This document shows positions 43,048-50,278 of a stretch of DNA of 64,000 nucleotides, piece by piece. Made by a program: the position numbers and the translations under genes. The stretch is from Criibacterium bergeronii (GTDB lineage: Bacteria; Bacillota; Clostridia; Peptostreptococcales; Filifactoraceae), in assembly GCF_001693775.2 (NCBI RefSeq), contig NZ_MBEW02000009.1, positions 1 through 64,000 of the forward strand, written 5' to 3'. The stretch's first letter is position 1. Each line of letters starts with the position of its first letter. Below the pieces are notes generated by a model. It was not told the DNA's origin and did not search any database. It was given only the letters and a program-made list of their open reading frames with translations.

Positions 43048-43560
43048 ATGAAATCCAATGACAAAAGACGTTACTATCCACTTCGTGACCCGGAGAACCC
43101 CTTCAAGGTCACACTCACCCCTATCACCGAGGAGCAGTACCGCTCTCTCTACCCGGAGATCTGGCGCATCCGCAACCGTGAACAGAATCACGGCAGGTGC
43201 ATGTGCCCGAAGCATTACCTTTGGAAATGCGATGTGCAGTGTGATCTGTGCGAGTACCATGCTCCCGACACCATATCCCTTGACGATCCGCTTCCTGACG
43301 GCGATGGCACTCTTGGCGATTATGTTCCGGACAGCAGACCTTCTATAGAAGACATCTATGCTGACCGCGATCTGCTGAAGCGCCTCATCGACCGTTTCCG
43401 CGAGCTTGATCTCGATGCCGACCGTATCATCCAGATGCGCCTCGACAATCCGAAGATTTCAGACCGCAAGATCGCAGAGGCGCTCGGTCGTAAGCAGCGT
43501 ACCTTTGCCGACCAGATGAAGCGTGTTTGCACAGAGCTTCATAGGATCGAGAACAAGTAA
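43048..43560 (+). CDS. Small sigma-70-like protein of a GC-rich phage/conjugative block
   Basis: 170 aa, ATG at 43048 after GGAGG. The N-terminal half has a cysteine cluster (NHGRCMCPKHYLWKCDVQCD, CEYH) that could bind zinc; the C-terminal half is region-4-like: LIDRFRELDLDADRIIQMRL then KISDRKIAEALGRKQRTFAD. GC content and codon use are much higher than in the DNA on either side. Similar proteins occur in phages and conjugative elements of Lachnospiraceae, where they are annotated as sigma factors. It may control expression of the block; the partner promoter is unknown. Confidence 0.75.
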   Translation: MKSNDKRRYYPLRDPENPFKVTLTPITEEQYRSLYPEIWRIRNREQNHGRCMCPKHYLWKCDVQCDLCEYHAPDTISLDDPLPDGDGTLGDYVPDSRPSIEDIYADRDLLKRLIDRFRELDLDADRIIQMRLDNPKISDRKIAEALGRKQRTFADQMKRVCTELHRIENK

Positions 43561-43705
43561 ACACCACACCCTTTCCGGTCACTGTCCACTCTTGGATGAT
43601 TGCCGGAAAACTTTTTTATAAAATTCTCCGCTCAAAATGACTGCTCATCTCCAGTGGAAGGTGAAGACAAGAGAAAACCGGCCTTCAGAAAGCGAGGTGA
43701 ACAGC

Positions 43706-43912
43706 ATGTACCGCAGTTACGCAGACACCGGCGGCAACGTCAACGAGGAGATCAAGCTTCTGGACTCCATCAGCTACGTATCCGCCCGATTGGCAAGGAA
43801 CCTCTCACTCCTTGCCGCAAGCCAATCCGAGGAAGGAGGAAAAGAGAATGTCAAAGATGGCAGGAATGCAAGAGACCATCGAAGAGCTCCGCACAGCTGC
43901 TGCTTCTATTAA
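43706..43912 (+). CDS. Small conserved phage/element protein
   Basis: 68 aa from ATG 43706 with GAGGTG upstream: MYRSYADTGGNVNEEIKLLD, ISYVSARLARNLSLLAAS, and a basic end. The helix SISYVSARLARNLSLLAA looks amphipathic. It overlaps the start of the next gene (43848), as small early genes of phage replication blocks often do. I recall near-identical small proteins beside DUF2800/DUF2815 genes, but no function is known. Confidence 0.6.
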   Translation: MYRSYADTGGNVNEEIKLLDSISYVSARLARNLSLLAASQSEEGGKENVKDGRNARDHRRAPHSCCFY

Positions 43913-44174
43913 TGCCGCAGCCGACTGGCTCTACCAGCAGTTTTCCGGAGACGACGAGGCACAGGCCACTGAGGCACCCGCCAAGGAAGAACCGAAGCCG
44001 GAGCTGAAGCTGGAGGACGTAAGAGCCGTCCTTGCCGAGAAGTCCCGTGCCGGTCATACCGCAGAGGTACGCGCCCTGCTTAAGAAGTACGGTGCCGCAA
44101 AGCTCTCAAAGATTGATCCGGCAAACTATGAAGCCCTGCTTAAGGACGCGGAGGTAATCGGCAATGGCAGCTAA
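43848..44174 (+). CDS. Small protein of phage replication block (Rrp5-like annotation)
   Basis: 108 aa from ATG 43848 with GGAGG upstream. The N-terminal helix (MQETIEELRTAAASINAAAD) is followed by an acidic Pro/Ala-rich linker and a C-terminal segment LEDVRAVLAEKSRAGHTAEV, LLKKYGAAKLSKIDPANYEA that looks like a small DNA-binding or SAP-like fold. Homologues precede DUF2800 genes in Firmicutes prophages. It overlaps the DUF2800 start (44164) by 11 bases. The role in phage DNA replication or recombination is inferred from position. Confidence 0.65.
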   Translation: MSKMAGMQETIEELRTAAASINAAADWLYQQFSGDDEAQATEAPAKEEPKPELKLEDVRAVLAEKSRAGHTAEVRALLKKYGAAKLSKIDPANYEALLKDAEVIGNGS

Positions 44175-45276
44175 ACAGCACGCGATCCTCTCTGCATCCA
44201 GCTCCGACAGGTGGCTGCACTGCCCGCCTTCGGCGAGACTCTGTGAAACCTATGAGGACAAAGGAAGCGACTACGCTGCGGAAGGCACCGACGCCCATGC
44301 GCTTGGCGAGTACAAGCTCAAATCCGCACTGGGAATTCCTGCAGAAGACCCAACCGAGAACCTCACATGATATTCTGAGGAGATGGAGGACTGCACCACC
44401 GGCTATGCCGAATATGTGCTGGAGCAGGTCGAGGCAGCCAAGGAAACCTGCAGCGACCCGGTCGTCCTGATTGAGCAGCGTGTGGACTTCTCTCGCTGGG
44501 TAGAACAGGGCTTCGGAACAGCCGACTGCATCATCATAGCGGACGGCACGCTCCGGGTAATTGACTACAAGCACGGCCTTGGCGTCTTAGTCTCCGCAGA
44601 GGAAAATCCGCAGATGCAGTGTTACGCCCTCGACGCTTTGGAGCTTTTCGATTATATTTACGACATCGATCAGGTTTCCATGACGATCTACCAGCCGATA
44701 CGCCAGAACGTCAGTACCTACGAGATCCGCAAGGATGATCTGTACAGCTGGGCGGACGAGGTCTTAAAGCCCACCGCAGAGCTGGCCTTTGCCGGTGACG
44801 GGAACTTCCTGTGTGGCGAGTGGTACGGTTTCTGCAAGGCTAAGAATGAGTGCCGTGCCAGAGCAGAAGCAAACCTGAAGCTCGCGCAGCATGATTTCAA
44901 GCTGCAGCCACTGCTGACGGACACAGAGATTGAGGTCATTCTCGGCAAGGTAGACGAGCTGGTCAGCTGGGCTTCCGACATCAAGGAATACGCTCTGCAG
45001 CAGGCCATCAGCGGTAAGGAATGGGCTGGCTGGAAGCTGGTCGAAGGTAGATCAAACCGCAAGTATGCCAATGAGGAGGCAGTCATCCAAACAGTTACAG
45101 ATGCTGGGTTTGATCCATATGAAAAGAAGCTCCTCGGCAAGTCTCGCGTTGATGAACTCCTGACAGCTTACATCGAAAAGCCGCAGGGCAAACCTACACT
45201 TGTGCCGGATAGCGACAAGCGCCCGGCCATGAATACAGCAAAAAATGATTTTATGGAGGAAAAAGACTATGAATAA
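44164..45276 (+). pseudogene. DUF2800 (Cas4/RecB-like nuclease), interrupted by TGA
   Basis: Start ATG 44164 (MAAKQHAILSASSSDRWLHC); the frame is cut by TGA at 44368-44370 and continues without shift as YSEEMEDCTTGYAEYVLEQV to 45276. The nuclease core is clear: GTADCIIIADGTLRVIDYKH (D...D-x-K, about residues 120-140) and cysteines CGEWYGFCKAKNEC that may bind an Fe-S or zinc centre. DUF2800 proteins are phage RecB-like exonucleases paired with DUF2815 single-strand binding proteins. One nonsense codon separates the two parts; without suppression only a 68-residue stub or an internally started product is made. Confidence 0.82.
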
Positions 45277-45595
45277 AAATGTAAAATTCAGCAATCCCTT
45301 GAAGGTTATTACCGGTGTTGACACCCGCTGGAGCTACTGCAACGTGTGGGAGCCGAAGTCCATCAACGGAGGCGCTCCCAAGTACAGCGTGAGCCTCATC
45401 ATCCCGAAGTCCGACACCAAGACCATCGCCAAGATCAATGCTGCCATCGAGGCTGCTTACAAGGAAGGCGAGGCCAAGCTCAAGGGCAACGGAAAGTCCG
45501 TACCTGCGCTCTCTGTTTTGAAAACACCTCTGCGCGATGGTGATTTGGAGCAGTTCCAAGTGGGACATATAAAAAAACAAGGACTATCTCAATAA
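45269..45595 (+). pseudogene. DUF2815 ssDNA-binding protein, truncated at a junction
   Basis: ATG 45269 with GGAGG; it overlaps the DUF2800 end by eight bases. The start (MNKNVKFSNPLKVITGVDTR, GAPKYSVSLIIPKSDTKT) is that of DUF2815, an OB-fold phage single-strand binding protein normally near 180-200 aa. Homology ends at TPLRDGDLE (about 45549), and a foreign AT-rich tail (QFQVGHIKKQGLSQ) brings the frame to a stop at 45595. The last half of the domain is lost, so the product is probably not functional. The GC-rich block stops at this point. Confidence 0.8.
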
Positions 45596-45620
45596 ATACT
45601 AACGTAAGCACAAGTATAAA

Positions 45621-45659
45621 ATAGGCTAAAGTGACTTATCAGCCTATTTATGATATAAT
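45621..45659 (+). promoter_or_regulatory. Promoter with inverted repeat before the HTH gene
   Basis: ATAGGCT (45621-45627) and AGCCTAT (45641-45647) form an inverted repeat just before TATAAT at about 45653-45658. A -35-like TGACTT lies 16 bp upstream inside the repeat. This suggests autoregulation by the 45695 product. Confidence 0.55.
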
Positions 45660-45694
45660 ATATCTTAACAATAAAACGGATAAGGGGTAATAAT

Positions 45695-45901
45695 ATGGCA
45701 ATTTCTTATAAACCATTATGGCACTTATTGGTAGAAAAAGAAATGAACAAAGAAGACTTAAAAAGAGCTGCAAACATAACAAGCAACATAGTTTCTAGAA
45801 TGAGCAAAAACTCTTATGTGAACTTAGAGTCACTAGAAAAGATTTGCTTAGCATTGGATTGCAGAATTGAAGATGTTATCGAGATTGTAAGAGGTAATTA
45901 A
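45695..45901 (+). CDS. Small XRE-type helix-turn-helix regulator (orphan)
   Basis: 68 aa: AISYKPLWHLLVEKEMNKED, helix-turn-helix KEDLKRAANITSNIVSRMSK and the end LEKICLALDCRIEDVIEIVR. It is of the same small family as 39381 and 61667, which stand before modification genes. Here no methyltransferase follows; a terminator and a DUF3847 gene come next, so it is an orphan, perhaps left from a lost restriction module. GGGGTAA precedes the ATG. Confidence 0.82.
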   Translation: MAISYKPLWHLLVEKEMNKEDLKRAANITSNIVSRMSKNSYVNLESLEKICLALDCRIEDVIEIVRGN

Positions 45902-45919
45902 AATCTAACAATATACAGA

Positions 45920-45952
45920 AACGGCTAAGTGTAAAAATTTAGTCGTTTTTTT
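45920..45952 (+). terminator. Terminator after the HTH gene
   Basis: AACGGCTAA (45920-45928) pairs with TTAGTCGTT (45939-45947) with one G-T pair, followed by seven Ts. A similar hairpin occurs at 49436. Confidence 0.7.
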
Positions 45953-45973
45953 ATTTTAATAAAGGAGATTAAT

Positions 45974-46243
45974 ATGAAAAAATTAGAACAACTAAGACAA
46001 GAGTCAAAAGAAATAAAAAATAATATTGATAATACAGAAGATAGACTAAGGCAACTAAAAAATCAAGAAAAGAAAATATTAAAACAAGACATAGTAAAAA
46101 GAAGAAAAGAAAGAACTCATAGACTAATAACAAGAAGACCAATCTTAGAAAGCATTATAGAAAATGCAGAAGAACTAACAGATGAAGAAATAAAAATCCT
46201 ATTAGAAGAAGCAACAAGACAAAAGAATTTAAAGAAGCACTAA
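45974..46243 (+). CDS. DUF3847 protein, copy 1 (C-terminus frameshifted)
   Basis: 89 aa, ATG after AAAGGAG. A charged helical protein: MKKLEQLRQESKEIKNNIDN, DIVKRRKERTHRLITRRPIL and TDEEIKILLEEA, as in DUF3847 proteins encoded next to MobA/MobL relaxases. It is ~90% identical at DNA level to the gene at 49654. Loss of one A in ACAAAG (here ACAAG, about 46220) shifts the last codons, ending RQKNLKKH instead of KTKEFKETLKIMREN. The intact copy sits beside the relaxase, so this one is a duplicate at the far side of the secreted-protein module. Confidence 0.75.
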   Translation: MKKLEQLRQESKEIKNNIDNTEDRLRQLKNQEKKILKQDIVKRRKERTHRLITRRPILESIIENAEELTDEEIKILLEEATRQKNLKKH

Positions 46244-46329
46244 AAATAATGAGAAAAAATGTAAAAATATTATCATAGATATTATGTAATAAGAAATTAG
46301 GAAAAGGTAATCAAAAAACATGAAAAGTA

Positions 46330-46366
46330 TTGACATTAGAACAAAATTATGTTAACTATAGTTAAC
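46330..46366 (+). promoter_or_regulatory. Promoter with perfect palindromic operator
   Basis: -35 TTGACA (46330-46335) and, 15 bp downstream, the perfect palindrome GTTAACTATAGTTAAC (46351-46366) covering the expected -10. It precedes the HTH gene at 46384, which probably binds it. Confidence 0.65.
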
Positions 46367-46383
46367 CAAAGAAAGGTGAAATT

Positions 46384-46614
46384 ATGAATAATAGAATCGA
46401 GAAATACCGTAAACCTTTAGGGTTATCGCAACATAGACTTGGGAAAAAAGTAGGGATATCAAGGACAAGTATTAATAAAATAGAAACTGGGAAAACAATT
46501 CCGAGTCTTAAAACTGCTAACGATATAGCAAATGCTTTAGGAGTTTGTATGTATAAGATTTTTGATTTAGATGGAAAAGAAACATATAAATGTCATAGTC
46601 GTAATTGTTGTTAG
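46384..46614 (+). CDS. XRE-family regulator of the secreted module
   Basis: 76 aa, ATG after GAAAGGTG. A canonical Cro/C1 helix-turn-helix: LGLSQHRLGKKVGISRTSIN followed by KIETGKTIPSLKTANDIANA, with a short cysteine-containing end (KCHSRNCC). It opens the module that encodes a tiny peptide and four secreted proteins in the same direction. A perfect palindrome over its promoter suggests autoregulation, and it may control the whole module. Confidence 0.88.
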   Translation: MNNRIEKYRKPLGLSQHRLGKKVGISRTSINKIETGKTIPSLKTANDIANALGVCMYKIFDLDGKETYKCHSRNCC

Positions 46615-46654
46615 GAATTATATGACTATATTTAGTAAAATGGAGGTGTTGTTA

Positions 46655-46726
46655 ATGAATTACAAAAATCCTCAAAGGTATAAGAATGGAGATAAATCAT
46701 TTTGGAGTTTTACTAAACATTTATAG
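46655..46726 (+). CDS. Possible 23-residue peptide gene
   Basis: ATG 46655 has an excellent ribosome site (GGAGGTG, six bases) and opens 23 codons: MNYKNPQRYKNGDKSFWSFT and KHL, then TAG. The peptide is basic and aromatic, without a signal peptide. It lies between the regulator gene and the protease gene. The quality of the Shine-Dalgarno is the only real support. It could be a leader peptide, a signalling peptide or a truncated gene. Confidence 0.35.
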   Translation: MNYKNPQRYKNGDKSFWSFTKHL

Positions 46727-46766
46727 TATTTAATTATCGGATATAAGTTTATAAGGAGGGTTATTT

Positions 46767-47327
46767 ATGAAACGAAGAGTATCGATATTTATTATGGCTG
46801 TCTTATTGATTATTTCTTTTGTGGTTCCCGTTTTTGCTGCTTCTAGAACTCTAGGTGTCTCAGAGATTGATCAAAATAAAACAAAATGGTGTTGGGCAGC
46901 GTGTTCAGAGATGATAGGCAAATATTATAATAGTGCTAGCAATCGTGATCAATATGATATTGTTAGGAAAATTAAGGGGAACACAAATAATCAAGGAGGA
47001 AACATTTCCAATGTTTGTGATGCAATAAAATACGCATCTGTTGACAGCGTAACTTTCAAAAGTAAAGATAATGCACTTTCCTTTAATTCTTGTAAAACGG
47101 AAATTGATAATAGTAACCCTTTTGTTATTTGGCTACAAGGTCAAAATGGTTCAATAAGTCATGTCATTGTTGCTAGTGGGTATAAGACGGGTTCCACGAA
47201 CTACATTTATATCTTAGATCCATCGCCTAATATTGACGAACAATATTTCTCATATACTGGTTTGGTAAATGGTACAACTGGAACACTTGGAACACGTTGT
47301 TACGAAAGAACTGTTTTAAGAAAATAG
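46767..47327 (+). CDS. Secreted papain-like (C39/C70-type) cysteine protease
   Basis: 186 aa, ATG after AGGAGGG. Signal peptide MKRRVSIFIMAVLLIISFVV with cleavage after VFA near residue 26. The catalytic segment is NKTKWCWAACSEMIGKYY (Cys in WCWAAC), as in AvrRpt2/C39_2-type papain-like proteases; His is in SISHVIVASGY and an Asp/Asn in YILDPSP. The mature part is about 160 residues, a minimal single domain. It may process or modify a secreted partner encoded downstream, or an external protein. The family assignment is good; the substrate is unknown. Confidence 0.85.
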   Translation: MKRRVSIFIMAVLLIISFVVPVFAASRTLGVSEIDQNKTKWCWAACSEMIGKYYNSASNRDQYDIVRKIKGNTNNQGGNISNVCDAIKYASVDSVTFKSKDNALSFNSCKTEIDNSNPFVIWLQGQNGSISHVIVASGYKTGSTNYIYILDPSPNIDEQYFSYTGLVNGTTGTLGTRCYERTVLRK

Positions 47328-47372
47328 TTAATAAAAAGCTTAGTAATCAATATGAGATAGGAGGTAGTAAAC

Positions 47373-48221
47373 ATGAAAAGAATGTTTGTTTTTTTATCAA
47401 CTTTATTGATTGTGTTTGCATTTTCCATCAGTGCATTTGCATCGGATTTATCCAGTAATGTGGAAAATGAAGTTATGGATATTTCAGATGAAATTGTTAC
47501 GGTTGTGAATGAAATATATGAAAATAGAGATATAAAGGTTACAGCGGAAGACATTGATTATAGTAAAGCATATAAAGTGTACGTGGATACAAATATATTT
47601 AGATTATCCACAAATAAAGCAGATAAAATCAAGGAAACTCTTGAAACTGAAAATTATATTTATTTGTTGCCAATTGATGTATCTGATGGCACTATAGTGG
47701 TCAACCTTCAAAAAGGTTTACCTTTAAGTGAAAACTCTAAAAAGGTTCTTTCTTTAGAAGAACAGCAAGAGGTTTTAGATAATGTTGGAAAATGGATTGT
47801 TTCCAGTGTTTATTTTTATGAAAACGGAAATTTGAATTTTGACTATGAAAGGAAACTAAAAAGTTTGATTGGAGTAATTCCAGAAGGCACAATGTTAGTT
47901 GGTAGCTTACCAATTTTTGAAGATGTTGTCGCACTTATTCCTAACGAGGATGGAATAATAGAAAGTATTGTTCCTCTTTCTACATTAACTAAGGAGAAGG
48001 ATTTAATCAATTATAGTACAAAAAACAATTCTTATATTTATAGTTATAAACAAATAAAAGAAATTGCTAATGATTTACCAGATGAAGATCCGAATATAGC
48101 TGGAGAAGCTGCAAATATAGAAACAGATATAAACTATATTATGATAGCATTTAGTGTAGTTTTGACGTTAGTGATTGTAGCTTATATGTTTTATTTAAAA
48201 AAGAAAAAAATAAATGAGTAA
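47373..48221 (+). CDS. Exported protein with C-terminal membrane anchor
   Basis: 282 aa, ATG after AGGAGGT. Signal peptide (MKRMFVFLSTLLIVFAFSIS, cleavage after AFA near 23), a large external domain of about 225 residues (KAYKVYVDTNIFRLSTNKAD, VSSVYFYENGNLNFDYERKL, LIGVIPEGTMLVGSLPIF), and one C-terminal membrane helix (YIMIAFSVVLTLVIVAYMF) with KKKK, facing the cytoplasm. No catalytic motif is recognised. It lies 45 bases after the protease gene. It could be a surface receptor, an immunity protein or the protease's partner. Confidence 0.72.
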   Translation: MKRMFVFLSTLLIVFAFSISAFASDLSSNVENEVMDISDEIVTVVNEIYENRDIKVTAEDIDYSKAYKVYVDTNIFRLSTNKADKIKETLETENYIYLLPIDVSDGTIVVNLQKGLPLSENSKKVLSLEEQQEVLDNVGKWIVSSVYFYENGNLNFDYERKLKSLIGVIPEGTMLVGSLPIFEDVVALIPNEDGIIESIVPLSTLTKEKDLINYSTKNNSYIYSYKQIKEIANDLPDEDPNIAGEAANIETDINYIMIAFSVVLTLVIVAYMFYLKKKKINE

Positions 48222-48245
48222 AACTTAGAAAGGGGAATATATCAT

Positions 48246-48830
48246 ATGAAGAAGATTTTATCAATCTTAACAGCTTTAACATTGCTGCTTACATTTTCTA
48301 CAACTTCATTTGCGTCAGAATTAAATACCGAACTGCAAAGCTCATCATTTCAGATATCTCTTGAAGAGGTACTTCAGATGGCTGATCCGGATGATATAAT
48401 TTGTCAAAATGGAGTTACAACAATTCCTATTAAAGTAGATATAAATAAAGAAGTTTATACGGAAATTGTAATTAAAATTAATGGTTTAAATCGTGCGAGT
48501 GCAAAAAGTTTTTCTATGGAAGGCTGGTTTCGCTTGACTTCTAACAAAGAAATTATATCGGTGTATGGGTTAGATGGAACTTTTGAATACAATGGAAAAA
48601 CATCCACACCTACAGGTTCAAGCGGATATCATAATTCAGCGCATTCTGGATGGAGCGGAAGATATAGCTTGAATAATCAAGAAAATGACAATGGAAGTGC
48701 TGTTATAACAGGGGACTACAATCTTTATAAAAATGGGAAATATAATAACAGTGCGAGTTGCAGTGCAAAATGCACTAAAAATGGACAAATTAGTTTTTCT
48801 GGAAATTATGATGAATCAAGCATAATTTAA
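48246..48830 (+). CDS. Secreted protein, paralogue of the next gene
   Basis: 194 aa, ATG after AAAGGGG. Signal peptide MKKILSILTALTLLLTFSTT, cleavage after SFA near 24. The mature part has a Ser/Asn/Gly-rich beta-type composition with SFSMEGWFRLTSNKEIISVY, GTFEYNGKTSTPTGSSGY and NLYKNGKYNNSASCSAKCTK. The pattern F-x-Y-G-x-T and LYK-x-G...SC.C agrees with the 48857 product, so the two are diverged paralogues. No enzymatic motif. I infer a secreted beta-sandwich protein acting with the protease module. Confidence 0.7.
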   Translation: MKKILSILTALTLLLTFSTTSFASELNTELQSSSFQISLEEVLQMADPDDIICQNGVTTIPIKVDINKEVYTEIVIKINGLNRASAKSFSMEGWFRLTSNKEIISVYGLDGTFEYNGKTSTPTGSSGYHNSAHSGWSGRYSLNNQENDNGSAVITGDYNLYKNGKYNNSASCSAKCTKNGQISFSGNYDESSII

Positions 48831-48856
48831 TGTTTTTTGGAGGTGAAATTAGTCAT

Positions 48857-49393
48857 ATGTATACGAAATTCAAGAGATATATTATTTCAGCGTCGGTAAT
48901 ACTTATCTTAACTATGTTGTCAACAAATGTATTTGCAGATGATACTTATTCAATAAAACTTACACAGAGAGACTCGATACTATTAGATACAAACAATCCT
49001 AAAGTGGGCATAGAAATTTATAAAGACCAACCAATAACTATTTTTAGTTATAAAAATGCATCTGCATCAAAATCTGGACGATTTTATTTAAAATCAAACA
49101 ATTTAACACTTGGAGAGTTTAAGACTACTGGAAAATTCACATATGATGGAACCATTTGTAATGTAATAAGTTGTAAGAATAGTATCTGGAATGTTGCCGA
49201 TGGTTGGCGTGTAAAAGGTGCAAGATCTCAAGAGCAAGTTTCTCCTACGTTAGCAAAAGTGGTAGGAACTTTTGAGCTTTATAAAGAAGGGATTAGGGGT
49301 GATACTCTTTCTTCATCTGCTACAATTACTGTAAGTTGCAATCATAAAGGGAAAACAAATTGTGAGTTTAATGGTGATGAAAGTGCTAATTAA
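48857..49393 (+). CDS. Secreted protein, paralogue of the previous gene
   Basis: 178 aa from ATG 48857 (MYTKFKRYIISASVILILTM), chosen because GGAGGTG lies upstream. Signal peptide cleavage after VFA near 28. The mature part contains GRFYLKSNNLTLGEFKTTGK, FTYDGTICNVISCKNSIW and TFELYKEGIRGDTLSSSATI, ending SCNHKGKTNCEFNGDES. Four cysteines could form disulfides. The C-terminal layout matches the 48246 product. It is the last gene before a terminator at 49436. Confidence 0.7.
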   Translation: MYTKFKRYIISASVILILTMLSTNVFADDTYSIKLTQRDSILLDTNNPKVGIEIYKDQPITIFSYKNASASKSGRFYLKSNNLTLGEFKTTGKFTYDGTICNVISCKNSIWNVADGWRVKGARSQEQVSPTLAKVVGTFELYKEGIRGDTLSSSATITVSCNHKGKTNCEFNGDESAN

Positions 49394-49435
49394 AAAACTT
49401 TTAAACAATACTAGATAATCACAAATCTGGAGAAA

Positions 49436-49477
49436 AACGATTAAGATTAAAAAACTTAGTCGTTCTTCTTTTTTTAA
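49436..49477 (+). terminator. Terminator of the secreted module
   Basis: AACGATTAAG (49436-49445) pairs with CTTAGTCGTT (49455-49464), followed by CTTCTTTTTTT. It ends the transcript running from 46384. Confidence 0.7.
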
Positions 49478-49604
49478 ATAATTTGATAGCTTATTAAAAA
49501 TTAGAAAAGTAAGATGAATTTGAAAAAATAATAAATAGAAAATCACTATAGAAATATAGATGATATTTCAAAAGACTTAAAATTTTAATAATGAAACTTT
49601 GAGA

Positions 49605-49636
49605 GAGATAGCAGAAATGTTATCTCTTTTTTATTT
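49605..49636 (+). terminator. Short hairpin with T-run upstream of DUF3847 copy 2
   Basis: GAGATA (49605-49610) pairs with TATCTC (49621-49626), then TTTTTTATTTTA. The T-rich stretch and AAAGGAG that follow are also found before DUF3847 copy 1, so the duplication includes this end. The bases between 49478 and 49604 hold no gene. Confidence 0.55.
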
Positions 49637-49653
49637 TAAGAAAGGAGTTATAT

Positions 49654-49944
49654 ATGAAAAAACTAGAACAAATAAGACAAGAGTCAAAAGAAATAAAAGA
49701 TAAAATTGACGATACAGAAGAAAGATTAAGGCAACTAAAAAATCAAGAAAAAAAGATATTAAAACAAGACATAGTAAAAAGAAGAAAAGAAAGAACTCAT
49801 AGGCTCATAACAAGAGGAGCAATCTTAGAAAGCCTTATAGAAAACGCAGAAGAACTAACAGATGAAGAAATGAAAATCCTACTAGAAGAAGCAACAAAGA
49901 CAAAAGAATTTAAAGAAACACTAAAAATAATGAGAGAAAATTAA
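49654..49944 (+). CDS. DUF3847 protein, copy 2 (intact)
   Basis: 96 aa, ATG after AAAGGAG. Charged, helical: MKKLEQIRQESKEIKDKIDD, RKERTHRLITRGAILESLIE, TDEEMKILLEEATKTKEFKE. DUF3847 members lie directly before MobA/MobL relaxase genes on Firmicutes mobilisable elements, as here, and may assist relaxosome formation. The N-terminal half is probably a coiled coil. Copy 1 at 45974 is the disrupted duplicate. Confidence 0.82.
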   Translation: MKKLEQIRQESKEIKDKIDDTEERLRQLKNQEKKILKQDIVKRRKERTHRLITRGAILESLIENAEELTDEEMKILLEEATKTKEFKETLKIMREN

Positions 49945-49959
49945 GAAAAATTAAATAAC

Positions 49960-50112
49960 CAAATCTCCCTTAGATTTTCTAAGGGCGCAATTATACACCC
50001 TAAAGGGTGCTTGCGTCCTGCGGAGCCAAACCCTTGCAGGGAGCAACAACCATTCGCTTTTTAAAAGTCAAGGGTAAATAAACTCGCTAACGCTCGCCCT
50101 TGACTTTTAAAA
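49960..50112 (+). other. Candidate origin of transfer (oriT)
   Basis: Directly before the relaxase gene: inverted repeats CCCTTAG/CTAAGGG (49967-49985) and CACCCT/AGGGTG (49996-50009), and a perfect 16-bp stem TTTTAAAAGTCAAGGG (50059-50074) with its complement at 50097-50112. TTGCGCCCT (minus strand, 49982-49990) and TTGCGTCCT (50011-50019) resemble the TGCGCCCT nick core of MOBQ-type relaxases. It accounts for the gap between 49945 and 50278. Confidence 0.6.
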
Positions 50113-50278
50113 TTTGAAATGAACAAAACAATTAAGCCGACATACTGAAACAACAAAAATTAATTCAGTAGTCGGCTTTTTCTATTCTATCATTTCAAAA
50201 CGCTCATTCAGAAAGTGGATATAGAAAATCTATTAAGCCTCCACCTAAAACAACAAAAAAAGAAAGGAAGTGATAAAA

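Noticed and set aside
43600-44007. Open frame overlapping the small phage genes in the GC-rich block
   Set aside because: Arg/Pro-rich product typical of a shadow frame in GC-rich DNA; the genes at 43706 and 43848 have ribosome sites and coding character.
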